The notes: generated by a model not told the origin, from the sequence alone. 64,000 nt of DNA from Diorhabda sublineata (GCF_026230105.1 NC_079476.1:24356559-24420558), one strand, 5' to 3'; numbered from the stretch's first letter, positions 24,371-35,436 are shown. Numbers and translations are program-made.

Positions 24371-25420
24371 TTTTCACTTTTCATTGGAAACAATTTTTTC
24401 TTTAAAAAAATAGATGAAATATGGATTTAGAAGAGCAAAATATTCGAAACAACAAATCATGTGCTAGAAACAACAATTTTTTAAACCAACTCGAACCTAA
24501 AAAACATAAACAGTCGGCAGCTGTACTTTTGGCACCAATCTGAATTACTGTGTGCAGTGTCAGAATATTTGCTGCATGAACATTCAGTGAGATTCTAAAT
24601 ATTGTCACAATAGTGTAAAGATAATTTGTTTGTTATTGTTGAATTTTCTTAAAAACTCTATAAACGTTACTATCACGCTAACATAACAATCTGATCAACA
24701 GTTGTAACGCAAATCATTGTAGATCTAGGATTAGGATGCTCTAAAGCGGATTCAAAGAAAACAAAGCTGTATATTCATAAAAATTGAAGTCTATTATATC
24801 AAGAATCTCCCTCATAAATCTCCCAACAACTTTTTCAGTATTTTGACTTACTGTGAATGTTTTCTTGTATTGATAATGTCGCTAACCATATTCATTTTTA
24901 GTTTGTTATACTGTGTTAGTTTCTATGATATTTTACATTAAAAAAATTGAATATTCATGTTCTTCTTTGTCATATGTTATTACTTGTAATATGTTTTACT
25001 TTTTGGATATAATTTCAACAATTCACTCATCTCGTATAACCATATTCCTAATTCAATATTTTTCCACTCATTTCGAGTATAGCTTTCAGAATTCTTGTTT
25101 CAACCACTTCTAACTTATTACCCAGTAAAAATGAAAATGAAACAATGTATATTTTCTTATACGGCCAGTTTTTATTATCAAACTCTTCGTAATCGCTTTA
25201 TGAGCCTTTCCTACAGATTTATGAAATTTTCATTTTATATTCCTCTAAAGTCTCCGTACTTACAACTTTGTCTTGGAGATTATCACATACAAGTGTTTTG
25301 TATATTTTACAGTTTAACGCTCCCACATTTAGCAAATTCCTACTTGAGGGACTCATAATGTGTGCTTGAAAGGCTTACACTGAGAAAAATTAACTACAGC
25401 TATTTGTATCAAACTCATTA

Positions 25421-25530
25421 TTCAAATCAAAATTGTGTCGCGATCATTCACAATAAAACAAAGAGAGAAGTAAAGTTTCAATGTCATTATGTAGAACAAT
25501 TTTTTCCATTTCAGTACTTCTAACAATCGA
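25421..25530 (+). repeat. dispersed repeat copy 2
   Basis: TTCAAATCAAAATTGTGTCG followed by CGA, AAAACAAAGAGAGAAGT and TTTTCCATTTCAG match the copy at 24246 in order and orientation. Confidence 0.4.
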
Positions 25531-26798
25531 GAATTGTTAATAACTGTCTTTTTATATTGAGATAACCCGTGGCTTTGTAAATTCTATTTTTATTTGTGAA
25601 TAATTGATTTGTTTTGTAGAAAAATTATTCTTGTAGAAAACAATAATACATCAAGCAGCATTTCTTTTTTCTTTGCAAGGGTACGTTCAAAATCTGGTAG
25701 ATATCCTGGACGTTTTATATGAAAAAGTAGAATGGTTTGAAACTGAATGGACTAACTGTACATTCTGTCGTCGTTCAACCTAATATTCGATTCAAAGAAA
25801 CAGAAAATATTAATTTTTCAGATATTTTTCGCGAAGATAATTTAGAATTGGAATTGAATAATCTGATTCTCATCAGAGAAAGGACTATAATGGTGTTGAA
25901 TATTTCAAAATGTCGATAAAAATCATTTATAGACATATGTAATCATGCATTGAAAATTGATATTGTTTGAATGTATAATTTGGAAATCATACTGATTTGG
26001 CAACTTAAAAAGCTTGTAACTCAAAAACGAGGAGTCGTATGAGAAATTTTTTTCTACTCACTACCGAATTTTGTGCCTTAAGTCCGGAAAGAATCTGTAT
26101 ATTAGCAAAATCAAAGACGAAAATGAATTTTCGCAACAAATGTCTGAATAAACTTTTTTGTTATGTTTGAAAAACGAAATATTTAATTGGAAAACTTTCA
26201 AATCAGTATTAATGCACGAATTAATTTCTCATTACGTTCTCCTATTTACTCTGCATCAAAAGCGTGTTTTTGTAATCATATTAATCATTTTTCTGTGTAT
26301 ATACAAGTGAATTTCTTGAAATATAATGATTAAAAATGATTTCAAAAGCGTAGTAGTATTTCGCCGGTTTTGAAAGCTGAAGCAATTCTAGAAGTGTAGT
26401 GAATAATTAAACTTGAATTTCAAATGATTTCTCTTCTTAGCATTTTGCAGTTTTGTGTGGATAGAAAATTTTTCTTCCAATTTGACTGTAGCATCTCATT
26501 ACTTTATCGTTTTTAACTTTATTAAAAACGGGATAAAAACCAGCCATAAATTAGACTAATTCGTTCTAATTGCAAAAAATAAAAAACTTCGTTAGTGAAA
26601 AACGTTATTGCGTTGCCGACTGCAATTTCGATTGCAACGATTTATTTCTACATTCCGCTCATGACATTCTTGATATATGTTACTGATGGTTTATTAGGAT
26701 GTGCAGGGGTTTTCATCATAAATTCACCTCTCTTTAACTTTGTTACAAATAGAAATGAATAGAAAAGTTTTTATCAATAATATCCATTAGATGATGAA

Positions 26799-26801
<3 letters not shown>
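25531..26801. other. no gene seen
   Basis: The 60-codon plus frame at 25737-25919 has no motif; nothing else was seen. Confidence 0.45.

Positions 26802-26872
<71 letters not shown>
26802..26872. repeat. (TA)n microsatellite
   Basis: An uninterrupted TA run of about 70 bp. Confidence 0.98.
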
Positions 26873-26874
<2 letters not shown>

Positions 26875-28243
26875 GACAAAACGTTATATGCAACTAAAAA
26901 TGAACTAAAAATGAAACAGGTTACAAGTATATTAACTTGTTTATACTGAAATTTTCCTAAACCTTGAATTGAATATAATGAAGTGATTTTCCCAAATACA
27001 TCGGGGTGGTGGTTGGAGCTAAATTCAATCTAAAATAAGGGCTGCGCATCTACAAGGGATGTTTTTTTATTCATGGCGAGGAACCAAGTTTAAAAAATTT
27101 CACCCAGAAATTAAGCAAGAACAACATAGAATATCAGTTGCATCCCCAATTAAAAATATCAAAATGTCTTTGGAAAAGCTGATCAGGCAATGTAAGGAAT
27201 TTCCATGTAAAATCTCACGTCAAGTACTCAGCACACACTATTTCTGCCGTTACGGTTCTTCTTCAAACGAGAAAAACTCGCTTTTTCAGTTGTATCATGT
27301 ACAAAAGTTTGCTCCGGCCAAACCATCCATTCTGAAGTCATCGATCAATGGATACTAGTTGAAAGAGCTCTGAATTTTTTCAGGATTGCACTTGCTTAAC
27401 TCTATACCACTGTATATACTGGCATTAACAGTTTTATTCATTATCCTTTGGTTCTTCTCCACTTTTCACTGATAACGCTGTCGAATCAAGACTGACTGAC
27501 TAAGAGACGGACTGCATGTCATCACCACACAGCTTTATAAATGTAATCGTCTCATCTGGAATTTATGCTGAGAACAATCTTAATCATTGTTCTTGGCAAT
27601 AAATATTAAAATAGACATTGATAGAAGGATAAGGCAATCTAAGGAAATAACTGATCTACGTTTAAATGGCGGCTGTGAGGTAAACAATCGATTTTCTCGT
27701 ATTTTCTTAATAATGAGAGTTGTTTTGTATTTTTTTTACTTTATACTTTTAAGATATTTTATATAGAACTGTTAAGTCGAAATAATTCAGCTGAAACTGA
27801 GTATTTTTGCAGTTTTTTTCAGTCAGCTTATGTAAGCATCCAAGCCATCTACAAAATATGAAATACTTATATTTATTTGGTTCGGTTTGCTTAAAATTAG
27901 GGAGTTTTTTGAAAATTAATACCCACTGTTGAATTTAAGTTTATCAAGCGGAGTGAGTACTTTTTGAGGTTGGAAAGTGATAACTCAGATAAAAAGAGGC
28001 TTAGCCAGAATAATTTTCAAAGAAATTCCCGTAGTCTTACTTTTCAGACTATGATTACCACTTACTTACACTAAACACAAAATTATAATAAAAATAAAAA
28101 CGTCACGTTTCCGGGAAGAATTTTCGTACTTTTCACGTAGCAACTGTTTAAGAAGCCATCACGAATTAAAACCGGAAATAAAAAGGTCTAAAATACATCA
28201 AATAACTTCACAAACCACATCCAAATTTACCTCAAAAGCATTT
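26873..28243. other. no gene confirmed; one 99-codon frame
   Basis: The plus frame at 27059-27358 (MFFYSWRGTKFKKF..., 99 codons) is less AT-biased than its flanks. The reverse strand is also partly open (HDTTEKASFSRLKKNRN), so it may be a transposon relic. I cannot place it in a family. Near 27666 a short start ATGGCGGCTGTGAG precedes donor-like GTAAAC, which may be chance. Confidence 0.3.
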
Positions 28244-28249
28244 GCTTAC

Positions 28250-28385
28250 CCCCACGGGGGCCATATCTAAATGAACACCAGCTGATTTTGACAATTCAGT
28301 AGATTGTTTGATGGCGAATTCTTTTGGACTAATCAATATTTCTAGTATCAAAAATAACAATATAATGAGTTCCTGCATTTCGTTT
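28250..28385 (-). CDS. first coding exon of a secreted or membrane protein
   Basis: On the minus strand an acceptor TTGTCTTTTATTAG is followed by AAACGAA and an ATG at 28378. The frame runs 43 codons to GGG|GTAAGC, a good donor at 28249. The peptide begins MQELIILLFLILEILIS, a classic signal-peptide hydrophobic core, with probable cleavage near PKEFA. A hydrophilic segment follows, IKQSTELSKSAGVHLDM, ending APVG. The intron after it is phase 0. Together with the non-coding exon upstream this makes a coherent split-gene start, with two donors and one acceptor all close to consensus. The product enters the secretory pathway. Its identity is unknown and later exons were not found in the window, so the next intron may be long. 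Confidence 0.55.
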
Positions 28386-28771
28386 CTAATAAAAGACAAT
28401 TTATCGTCGACATAACAAATATAAAGTAATATTCTAAATAATAAACAAATTTCTCAACGTTTCCCTCTATTTGTAAAAATATCTCAATTGTCCTTCAAAC
28501 TGTCCCGAAAATGTAACCACAAATGGTAATTTGAAGCACGAGTATTATTCAAACTGAGACCCTTTCCACAACAGTTACCTTTATACACACTATATATCAA
28601 AGTATCACCGCCAATAATGCGGTGGCTATGAAGTTATATACTTCTGGCGACATCCTCTGTTTTATTAGACTCGATTATCCCCATTAGCGATTATTTATTA
28701 TCGGCCGGGGGGCTCTCATTCCCGACAACTTCGTTTGAGAGGAAGTCTGGAACATTATCAACCGGTCTTAC
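28386..28771 (-). other. predicted 5' UTR intron (386 bp)
   Basis: On the minus strand the segment starts GTGAG|GTAAGA and ends TTTTATTAG|AAACG. Both ends fit insect splice consensus, and the polypyrimidine tract is clear. Confidence 0.5.
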
Positions 28772-28835
28772 CTCACAGTTAATACGGAAACTTCCTGTAC
28801 CAGAACTCGCAAGGTATAAATATCGTTTCTTCTTG
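28772..28835 (-). promoter_or_regulatory. predicted non-coding first exon and TATA-like element
   Basis: Upstream of the donor at 28771 the minus strand has no ATG, so this would be 5' UTR. A TATA-like ATATTTATA sits at about 28814-28823. No clear initiator is visible, so the transcription start is uncertain and the exon may extend further upstream. Confidence 0.3.
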
Positions 28836-29887
28836 AACAATAAGCCTGGGGAGGAATGATTTTACAAATAGATTTGTTTGTGACATCGCACCTATAATTT
28901 GATAAATTCTGCTTGGAATCTATATATTTTTTTCTCTTTTCTCCCGAGAAATCCTATTCTATCGAAATATCAACTTTGGAAAACAGGACATGTAGAATAA
29001 TAATCAGTTTACTTGACTTGGACTTCGGTTATTGATTTGGGAATATTTTTTGACACCCATTCTCAAATTTATCTTTTTTTTTGTATATTCAATTATTTCA
29101 ACAGGTATAAATAGATTTTAATAGACTTAAATAGCAAGGATTTGATAATCTGCGTAAATACAAAATCAAATTTAGTTTTGTTTCAACGCAGTTATAAATA
29201 AAACTTCTTCTCCACTAAAGTTCATAAATACTAAAACCTGTCTTATCCTAAGCCGGCTTTTTTTAATGCATCTGGTGTTTCATCTCCAAACTAAACTGTA
29301 TACATCAAATACTATACGTAGTTAAATTACAAGACGTGATCAAATAATTTTCAGAGCATTAATTAGTTATATGGCATCTCTATAAGCAGAAATAAATTTG
29401 ATACCAATCTCTTGTCATGTTGTTATTAGAGCTGCTTTTGTGAGTTGTTTGTCGTCAAACATCGATCTTAAATAACGTATCAATATTCCATGTTAAAAAA
29501 AGTACCAGAGAAGCTTATGGAATTTTAAAATGTTTCATTGGTATTAACGTTAAGGACAAGGTTACTTCATTGATCAAAAATACGAGGTTTGTCTAGCTGT
29601 AGCTGGTCTTACTTAATGGTTGAATCGGTACATAACCTCAAATTGTTTTAGCACTCAAAAAAGCATATAAACTTTCACATAAAAGAAATAACTCTAATTA
29701 GGCAAAGATATCAGAAACTAAATGCCCAATCTATTGTTGATTAGTTCAAATTCAAAGGAAATAACATTCAACAACTGCTTCATTTTCAATCGTTTCAAAG
29801 TACATTAATTTGAAATCCTTAAAAATTTTTGAAAGAACTGTCATATTATAATTATTACTTGAAAGTTATTTATATCTGAAATCGGGG
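28836..29887. other. no gene seen
   Basis: AT-rich DNA lying upstream of the predicted minus-strand gene; no supported feature. Confidence 0.45.
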
Positions 29888-30250
29888 TAACATAGAAACG
29901 AAATATAGTCAAACTGTGCAATATCCAGGGCATAAAGAATGTACATTATAACCTAGAAGGGTTGATTGAAGAGTTTCATTTGTCAAACAGCAACTAAGCT
30001 TCCAAAATGGCTGAAATTCTAGTAAGAATATCTCAATGCATGTACAAATATATTTCTTAACCTTACTTATACTGATAAGTATTGACATCTTCAGGCTGAG
30101 GTCGGAAACTTTTCGGTAGTTTGATCCAGTCAATTTTTTAATAAAACTTTCAATTTTAAAAAAATTACTGTTATTATTATCTTTAACCTCTTTCAATTTC
30201 TTGGGTTGTTTAATGATTTCATTAGAGTAGAAATTCTGTAGCAAAACATT
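29888..30250 (-). mobile_element. mariner-like transposase relic, copy 1
   Basis: The minus strand reads ILYALDIAQFDYISF at about 29895-29945, which corresponds to the HPPYSPDLAPxDYxLF block carrying the third catalytic aspartate of mariner transposases. A related copy lies about 390 bp away at 30256-30400. The 111-codon minus frame at 29909-30244 overlaps it in another frame and is mostly a shadow. Confidence 0.5.
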
Positions 30251-30255
30251 TACTA

Positions 30256-30400
30256 CTGATATTCAACATTTTTTTTATTCTTCTAGAAACAAATAATAGT
30301 CACACGGTGCAATATCCGAGGCATAAGATGGATGCATTAAAATTTCCCAATCTAGTTGAGTCATAGATGAGGTCTTGTTTTGGTAGTGATTTTCTTCTAT
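30256..30400 (-). mobile_element. mariner-like transposase relic, copy 2
   Basis: The minus strand reads QLDWEILMHPSYASDIAPCD then YYLFLEE from about 30360. This is a clear mariner catalytic block (HPPYSPDLAPCDYYLF), with the third aspartate in place. The N-terminal two-thirds of the protein are absent or unreadable. DNA similarity to the block at about 29907 (GTGCAATATCC-GGCATAA) suggests a tandem duplication or two nested insertions of one family. Confidence 0.65.
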
Positions 30401-32482
30401 AATCTAGTCAATTGTGAATAGTTTAGTTTGTTCAAGTTCAAGAGCAATATTGTGGAAGCCTTTATGTCACTTGCCATAGTGTTTTTCTTAAGAAATTGCA
30501 TTCATTTCCATTTATAGCTTTTAACAGAAATACTAATTAATAAAACTCCCAAGTAGGTCAATCATACTAGTCATTCTGGTTATACAGCGTACTGTAAAAA
30601 TCAGGGAATACTTCCTAGATAACATAAAAATTGTTCTAACGAAAGATTCTGCTCAATAAAGTTGCATAATAAACTAAATTCTGAATTCGCGTTAAATTGT
30701 ATCGGTCTTTTCTTTGGTAAAATTACCAACCTAATTACAGCGGTTGGTTTTGAGGCATTTCATGAAATAAACTTGATGAAGTGATTCAATTTAGTAGCTT
30801 CACAACATTTCAGTGGGTTAACACTGACATCCAAGACAGTATTCACGATAATAAACAATAGATCAAATGAAGTGGGAAGCCAGAATCGGAATTATACTTC
30901 AAAATATATCGAAGATTTTTTTTTTGAAAATATTTCTCAATATCAAGTCTCGTTTTTCATAGGTTAATATGTATGAATAAATTTTTTTGCCTACAAAATT
31001 AGAGTTTTCAATAAAATATTACATGGATGAAAAGTTTCATACATGTTTATGAAAAAATCGTTTTAATTAACTTTCTATTAATTTAAATATAACATTTAAT
31101 ATCAATTATACAGAAAATATTGCTATATTGAATTTATATTTGGAAACATGTAACACATTTTGTAATTGCTTTGAATGGTTCAAAGCAAACTGGTTTTATC
31201 ACATTCTTTAAATTTTATATATCCCTATATGTGCCTTATAGTAAATATTACAGGATTCTACCACAATTTTTCGTCCTGTGGAATCTGTTTCTAAAGTAGA
31301 TTCACTAGATGTTGTTGATCTGCTTGTAGTAGTTTTCGTAAATGATTTTGAATTTGAATATATTGAAATCTTGCTTCAATTGAAGGTATACTCAATCGTC
31401 AGTATCGTAGACAAGAAGTCATTACTGTTTAATTTTCAAATGACTTGCGCATATATACACATATAACTCTTTCTAAAAAACTGTTTTTTCGAATCAAAAT
31501 TTGACGTTAAATTGGTGATGTTTAATACCAAACAGAATTGTTTGTGGTAGTTATTTACTACTAGTTTAGAGGCTTTTAGAAGCTTCATTCTCAATAAATG
31601 TATTAAGTAAAGTATAAAAATTTTTTTGAATCTTTTTTTGTGTTTTTGTTGCCAAATCGTCTCGATTTTAGGTCTCATCTGATTAAAAATGAGTTTTACA
31701 AACTAGTAAGAAAATACGTTCTGACCTATGCAGTTTTTTGGTTAATTTGCATATATAAGCATGTTTTTTGGCGTGCAATTATAGTGTTTTTTGTTGTTTT
31801 TTGTTATTTATATGAAAATATGCATTACAGCGAATACTTTTAGTCATCTTAACAGTGAGTGATATGGAATGGGCCATTAAAAAGGACTTAAATCCATCTA
31901 GATGTACTTTACTGCTACAAAAAAAGTGAAATTATCTAGAAAAAATGACACTAATTGACAACTAAAAGTTACACCTATCGTTACTAGCATATGAGTTCCT
32001 TATGATTGCAAAACTAAGCGGTGTTCAGATGAAGATTGAAGGAATGACTATGGGTCAGCCGAAAAGTATCTTATGGTATAAATTTTTTATCAAGTTCTTT
32101 TACCGTAGTAGGAATTGATCCTTTCCCGTTCTTCTAGAATATCCAACCACCAAACATAAGAAAATTATTTTTTATTTATTTCAAAATCAAATCTCTTCCA
32201 TTACAATAAATATGAAGTTTGTCCCTCACGCAATATGCCCAATAACATGATTTTAAAGTAGTTAATAGATCACCTACAACATTAATGTGGTTGGGATAGA
32301 TTTTTATTATGATATCTATGTTGCAGTTGATCTATTGATTATTGTAATTATGCAAGTTGTCAATTTCAACTCATATTTTGATAAAAACCGGACAAAAACG
32401 TTTCAAAAACTCATTTTTCGAATATGGAAACATCGGGGAAAATGACAATACGTGTCCGAATCTTATAGTCACTATCTGATGC
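30401..32482. other. no gene seen
   Basis: Several 60-80 codon frames near 31278-31843 follow the T-rich composition and lack motifs. I support no gene or repeat here. Confidence 0.45.
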
Positions 32483-32935
32483 CTAGTGTTTGACACCAGA
32501 ATGTTCTTCCAATAACTCATTCAAATATTTCTTCTTCTCTTCAAAAGTTAATAATTTTTCAATAATGGAATTCATTGTTCTAAGTTGGAACAACGACTTT
32601 CTTCTATTGCCATAGATGAGACACACAAAAAGAAATATGCCATAGAAAAATAAACACCATCTTTTCTGTTGAAAATATTGTACCGACCCTAATGGCTTCC
32701 GACAGAAGCTGGCTACTACGATAATGAAGTATATTCCTGACATAAAGAGAGCTGACTCAATAAAGATTGGTGTAGAGTAGTTTTAATGTGTCCTCAGGAA
32801 CGAGGCACGACTCGGTGAGTCCTATAAATTGTACGTAAATAGTTATTTGTATACCAAGGACTAAAAGTGCTACAGTGCAACAGATGAGACTAACAAAGTA
32901 GTATTTCAGCCACGGCGTACACCTTTTTCTAGACG
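32483..32935 (-). pseudogene. multi-pass membrane protein relic with frameshift
   Basis: After the residues RKRCTPW at about 32920, the minus strand encodes a hydrophobic helix (YYFVSLICCTVALLVLGIQI). A 25-residue loop with one Cys follows, to a stop at 32757. The adjacent frame continues (IESALFMSGIYFIIVVASF, RKPLGSVQ, WCLFFYGIFLFVCLIYG) and ends in a charged tail (EEKKKYLNELLEEH) at 32483. One frameshift in the short overlap near 32760 would join the two. Three helices with a short first loop and a very short second loop recall tetraspanin topology, but the CCG signature is missing, so I do not assign the family. It directly follows a Crypton-like relic in the same frame. An acceptor-like GTCGTCTAG lies at the join. 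Confidence 0.4.
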
Positions 32936-33359
32936 ACGCATAAGAATGTAACAAGAATTCTATTATATTTTCTCTGGTTAAAGTTTTTGATTTTTTTGTA
33001 GTGTACCCTTTGTTTTGTTTCTTCAGGAAATTGATGAGCTTTGGATATTTATTGATGTGAACATCTTGTTTTATTGCAACTTTTAATAATCGAGAATGTA
33101 GACCATAAAGTAGAACTATTCCAAATTTTAGATTTATTTGAAAATATTTGAAACATACGTTTTTCGTTGGGTTTTTTGCTTTTTTCTAGTGACACCACTT
33201 CATAAAGAGCTGGTACTGTTTTTCGTACCTTGCACGAGATTTATCCGGCAACGAATTAAGAACGGCCGCATTGCTTTCTTCGGTGAGATCAGGTGGTGTG
33301 GATTCGAGTAACTCTTCATCGCTGATGATTTCTTTTCATCATAATTCATTGTTATTCAT
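32936..33359 (-). mobile_element. Crypton-like tyrosine-recombinase relic (N-terminal half)
   Basis: From an ATG at 33359 the minus strand reads, in one frame, two early stops and then SDEELLESTPPDLTEESNAA, SLPDKSRARYEKQYQLFMKW, a stop, NPTKNVCFKYF, and IKQDVHINKYPKLINFLKKQ. It ends KKSKTLTRENIIEFL near 32958. This is the characteristic N-terminal and linker region of the insect Crypton/tyrosine-recombinase transposon family. In such proteins LLPxKSxxxYExxYxxFxxW is followed by DISKYxKLIAFLKR and SKxLTREEIxxFL. Three in-frame stops and the absence of the catalytic R...HxxR...Y domain show that it is dead. Family knowledge is from memory; the motif order is direct. Confidence 0.7.
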
Positions 33360-33698
33360 TAATTTAGACAAAACTTCGGATAAAACAAATAATTTAAGAA
33401 AATTAAGAATTTAAGGTTATGCAAAATCATCGAAGTGTAACTGTCAACTGTCAACATTGAAGTGGTTAGTGTCACATTTAAGGAAGTTAAAGTTGTCTAC
33501 TCCAGAGCGTCCAGAAAGTGTTTTGCAGTACGGAACTGTCACTTTCACTACATGGAACACACAAAACGCAATTTTCGTTATGTAAATGAATACAGAACGA
33601 ACAATTTTCAGATGGCGTCGTCTAAAAAAGTATTTTCACAGTTCTCAAAACAAATATTTAATAGTTTTGCCTATATCATTAAAACTCATCAGGCATTC
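33360..33698. other. no gene seen
   Basis: An 83-codon plus frame at 33462-33713 has no recognisable motif. This may be the 5' non-coding part of the Crypton-like element. Confidence 0.35.
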
Positions 33699-34130
33699 CT
33701 AAACCAGTTTTAATCTCATGACATTTGGGAGCTTTAAAGACTGCTTAGCTATCAGATAAGATAATAAACTCGGTATCGCGATAATCTGGAAAAAAATTTT
33801 AATTGCATTTATTTCTGCATGGAAAATACTTATATAGTAAATTTGTAATGCGAAAATAACTATTTTAATTTTATATTTATCACTGTAACTAAAATTTTGT
33901 TTCACGAGTGTAGTCCGATCCTGTGCATTTCCTCCGCGTGGCAACTGACGAATGGTTTTCGAAAGTGTACCATCTCTATCAACGCCACATAGTGCAACAC
34001 GCAAACTGTTAATCATACTGTTATTGTAGTTATTAGGGAAATGTATTTGAAATGTGATACCTATGTAATACGTTATCGCAGGGCTGTAAATATCTCTAGT
34101 TAGTGTCCCACTTTTAAACAAATAAATCAA
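33699..34130 (-). other. 143-codon open frame, unassigned
   Basis: This is the longest uninterrupted minus frame between the transposon relics apart from the Tc1 transposase. Its middle part (VALCGVDRDGTLSKTIRQLP, then RGGNAQDRTTLVKQ) is GC-richer than its ends, while the C-terminal half is AT-driven and hydrophobic. I recognise no domain. Its position just upstream of the Crypton-like relic on the same strand makes a transposon origin plausible. Confidence 0.25.
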
Positions 34131-34539
34131 GTTCGGTTATGGTTTATAATAATCAAAGATCATCTTCGGTTTACAATAATAGAGGTGTATGAAATTTTCT
34201 AAATAACAAGCGACTTGATCGGAATTTAACATTACAGTAAATCGATTTTGGTGTCTAGAAATATTGTTTCGAATTAAATTCCCTAAGGAGCGCGTCATGT
34301 TACTTGATATCAAGTGTCAAAATGTAAACAGAAGTTGACCTTTTGACTACTTCAGGTGCTTTGCGACTTAGTCTGCCGGCAAGGAAGTTCTCTTTTTCCC
34401 ATATACTCAACTGTGGTCGTTTAGATTAAATTTATTTCAAAATAGTTTAAATTGTTTGGTTGTAATACATAAATACGATACATTTGTATATAAGATGGCG
34501 GTTTAGAATGTCTTTTTTTGTTTTGAACCAACGGTCACA
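34131..34539. other. no gene seen
   Basis: AT-rich spacer; nothing recognised. Confidence 0.4.
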
Positions 34540-34785
34540 CGTTGTTTTCACAATACAGCATAAGTCAGGCAAAAAAGCTGCATTAAGACTAAAAAATGCA
34601 GCGTCAAAATGAATTTATTAAGAATCAAAAAAGGGTTTGTGTAGGTATTCAAATTTATGTCCATCTTGATCAATACATTTACGACAACGTTTCTCAATAG
34701 AGACGCAGGTCCGTCGAAGAATGTCAAGTGGTTTTCGAAGAGTTTCAAACTGTTCAATTGCAGTTCGAAGGTCGAGTAGGATCAT
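34540..34785 (-). mobile_element. mariner/Tc1-superfamily transposase C-terminus
   Basis: The minus frame from 34785 to a TAA at 34618 reads ILLDLRTAIEQFETLRKPLD, ILRRTCVSIEKRCRKCIDQD and GHKFEYL. This is the usual C-terminal block (LxxAI... RRxxxCIxxxGxHFEHL) of mariner-type transposases. The stop is followed by a terminal-repeat-like tail. Homology ends abruptly just above 34785, so only about 55 residues remain. Confidence 0.65.
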
Positions 34786-34861
34786 GGTTCTCTTTTAAAA
34801 AGGCGGTGCTTTTGTTTGCGGGTCACCGAAAGAATCCTCGTCTGCTTATTCTTGCTACAAA
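34786..34861. other. short spacer
   Basis: It separates the mariner C-terminus from the small plus-strand ORF. No feature is seen. Confidence 0.3.
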
Positions 34862-35083
34862 ATGAACACTAAGGTACCTACACATAAGGTACACATAACG
34901 CGTAATGAGGCGAAGCTCTATCCTGCATTAGTTGACAGGCTTTCGCGAGTGTTGGATCGTTCTCCATTTGCCAACGTGAATCTTCGAGAATTTCCAGATA
35001 AATTTGGCCCATCTCGTAATCCCCAAAAAACTATGGATATTTCGAGAGCGATGCTTGACTTATGCCGATCTCTAGATCAGTAG
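34862..35083 (+). CDS. small basic protein, 73 codons, unassigned
   Basis: An ATG in good context (CTACAAAATGAAC) opens a complete 73-codon frame with balanced codon use and clearly more G+C than the flanks. The product is basic, contains NEAKLYPALVDRLSRVLDRS and FPDKFGPSRNPQKTMDISRA, and has no signal peptide or membrane segment. Eight bases after the stop there is a good donor, TACAG|GTGAGAAA, at 35092. The frame could therefore be followed by a 3' UTR intron, or the stop may be a decay mutation in an internal exon. It sits between a truncated mariner and a Tc1 element and could belong to an unrecognised transposon. I do not recognise the family. Confidence 0.4.
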   Translation: MNTKVPTHKVHITRNEAKLYPALVDRLSRVLDRSPFANVNLREFPDKFGPSRNPQKTMDISRAMLDLCRSLDQ

Positions 35084-35436
35084 AATACAGGTGAGAAATT
35101 AGTGTACATACATTAGTATTAATACCCAGTGGATTTTAACTTTACTCAATAGATGATTTATCTACTACTTATTACTAAGTAAACACCCCACAAAAATTAT
35201 CGCATCACTCATTAGTTTTTAAATATTTTGAATATGTTGCATGTTTTTCGAATTTTATTATTATTACGAATTAAAACACCAGTAGATACGCTTTTTGCAA
35301 CACTTATTTTATATTAGTATAATCTGCAGAGGACAAAAAGTTTGATTTACCAAAACATAAAAAATATAAAAAAATTGTACAAAACATCTATACAAAAAAA
35401 TGAGCGGTGCTTAAACTAAAACCAGCCAATGGATTT
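35084..35436. other. 3' flank of the Tc1-like element
   Basis: The stretch from about 35190 (CACCCCACAAAAATTATCGC) to the transposase stop probably contains the terminal repeat, but I could not match it cleanly to the other end. A weak inverted similarity, AAAACACCAGTAGATAC here versus AAATACTCCAGTAAATC at the other end, supports subterminal repeats. Confidence 0.35.

Noticed and set aside
27059..27358. 99-codon plus frame as a gene
   Set aside because: Both strands are partly open and no family is recognised; it is probably part of an old transposon.
29909..30244. 111-codon minus frame
   Set aside because: It overlaps the mariner relic, whose conserved block is read in a different frame; most of it is a shadow.
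31278..31843. three adjacent 60-80 codon frames
   Set aside because: They lie on both strands, overlap, and are T-rich without motifs.
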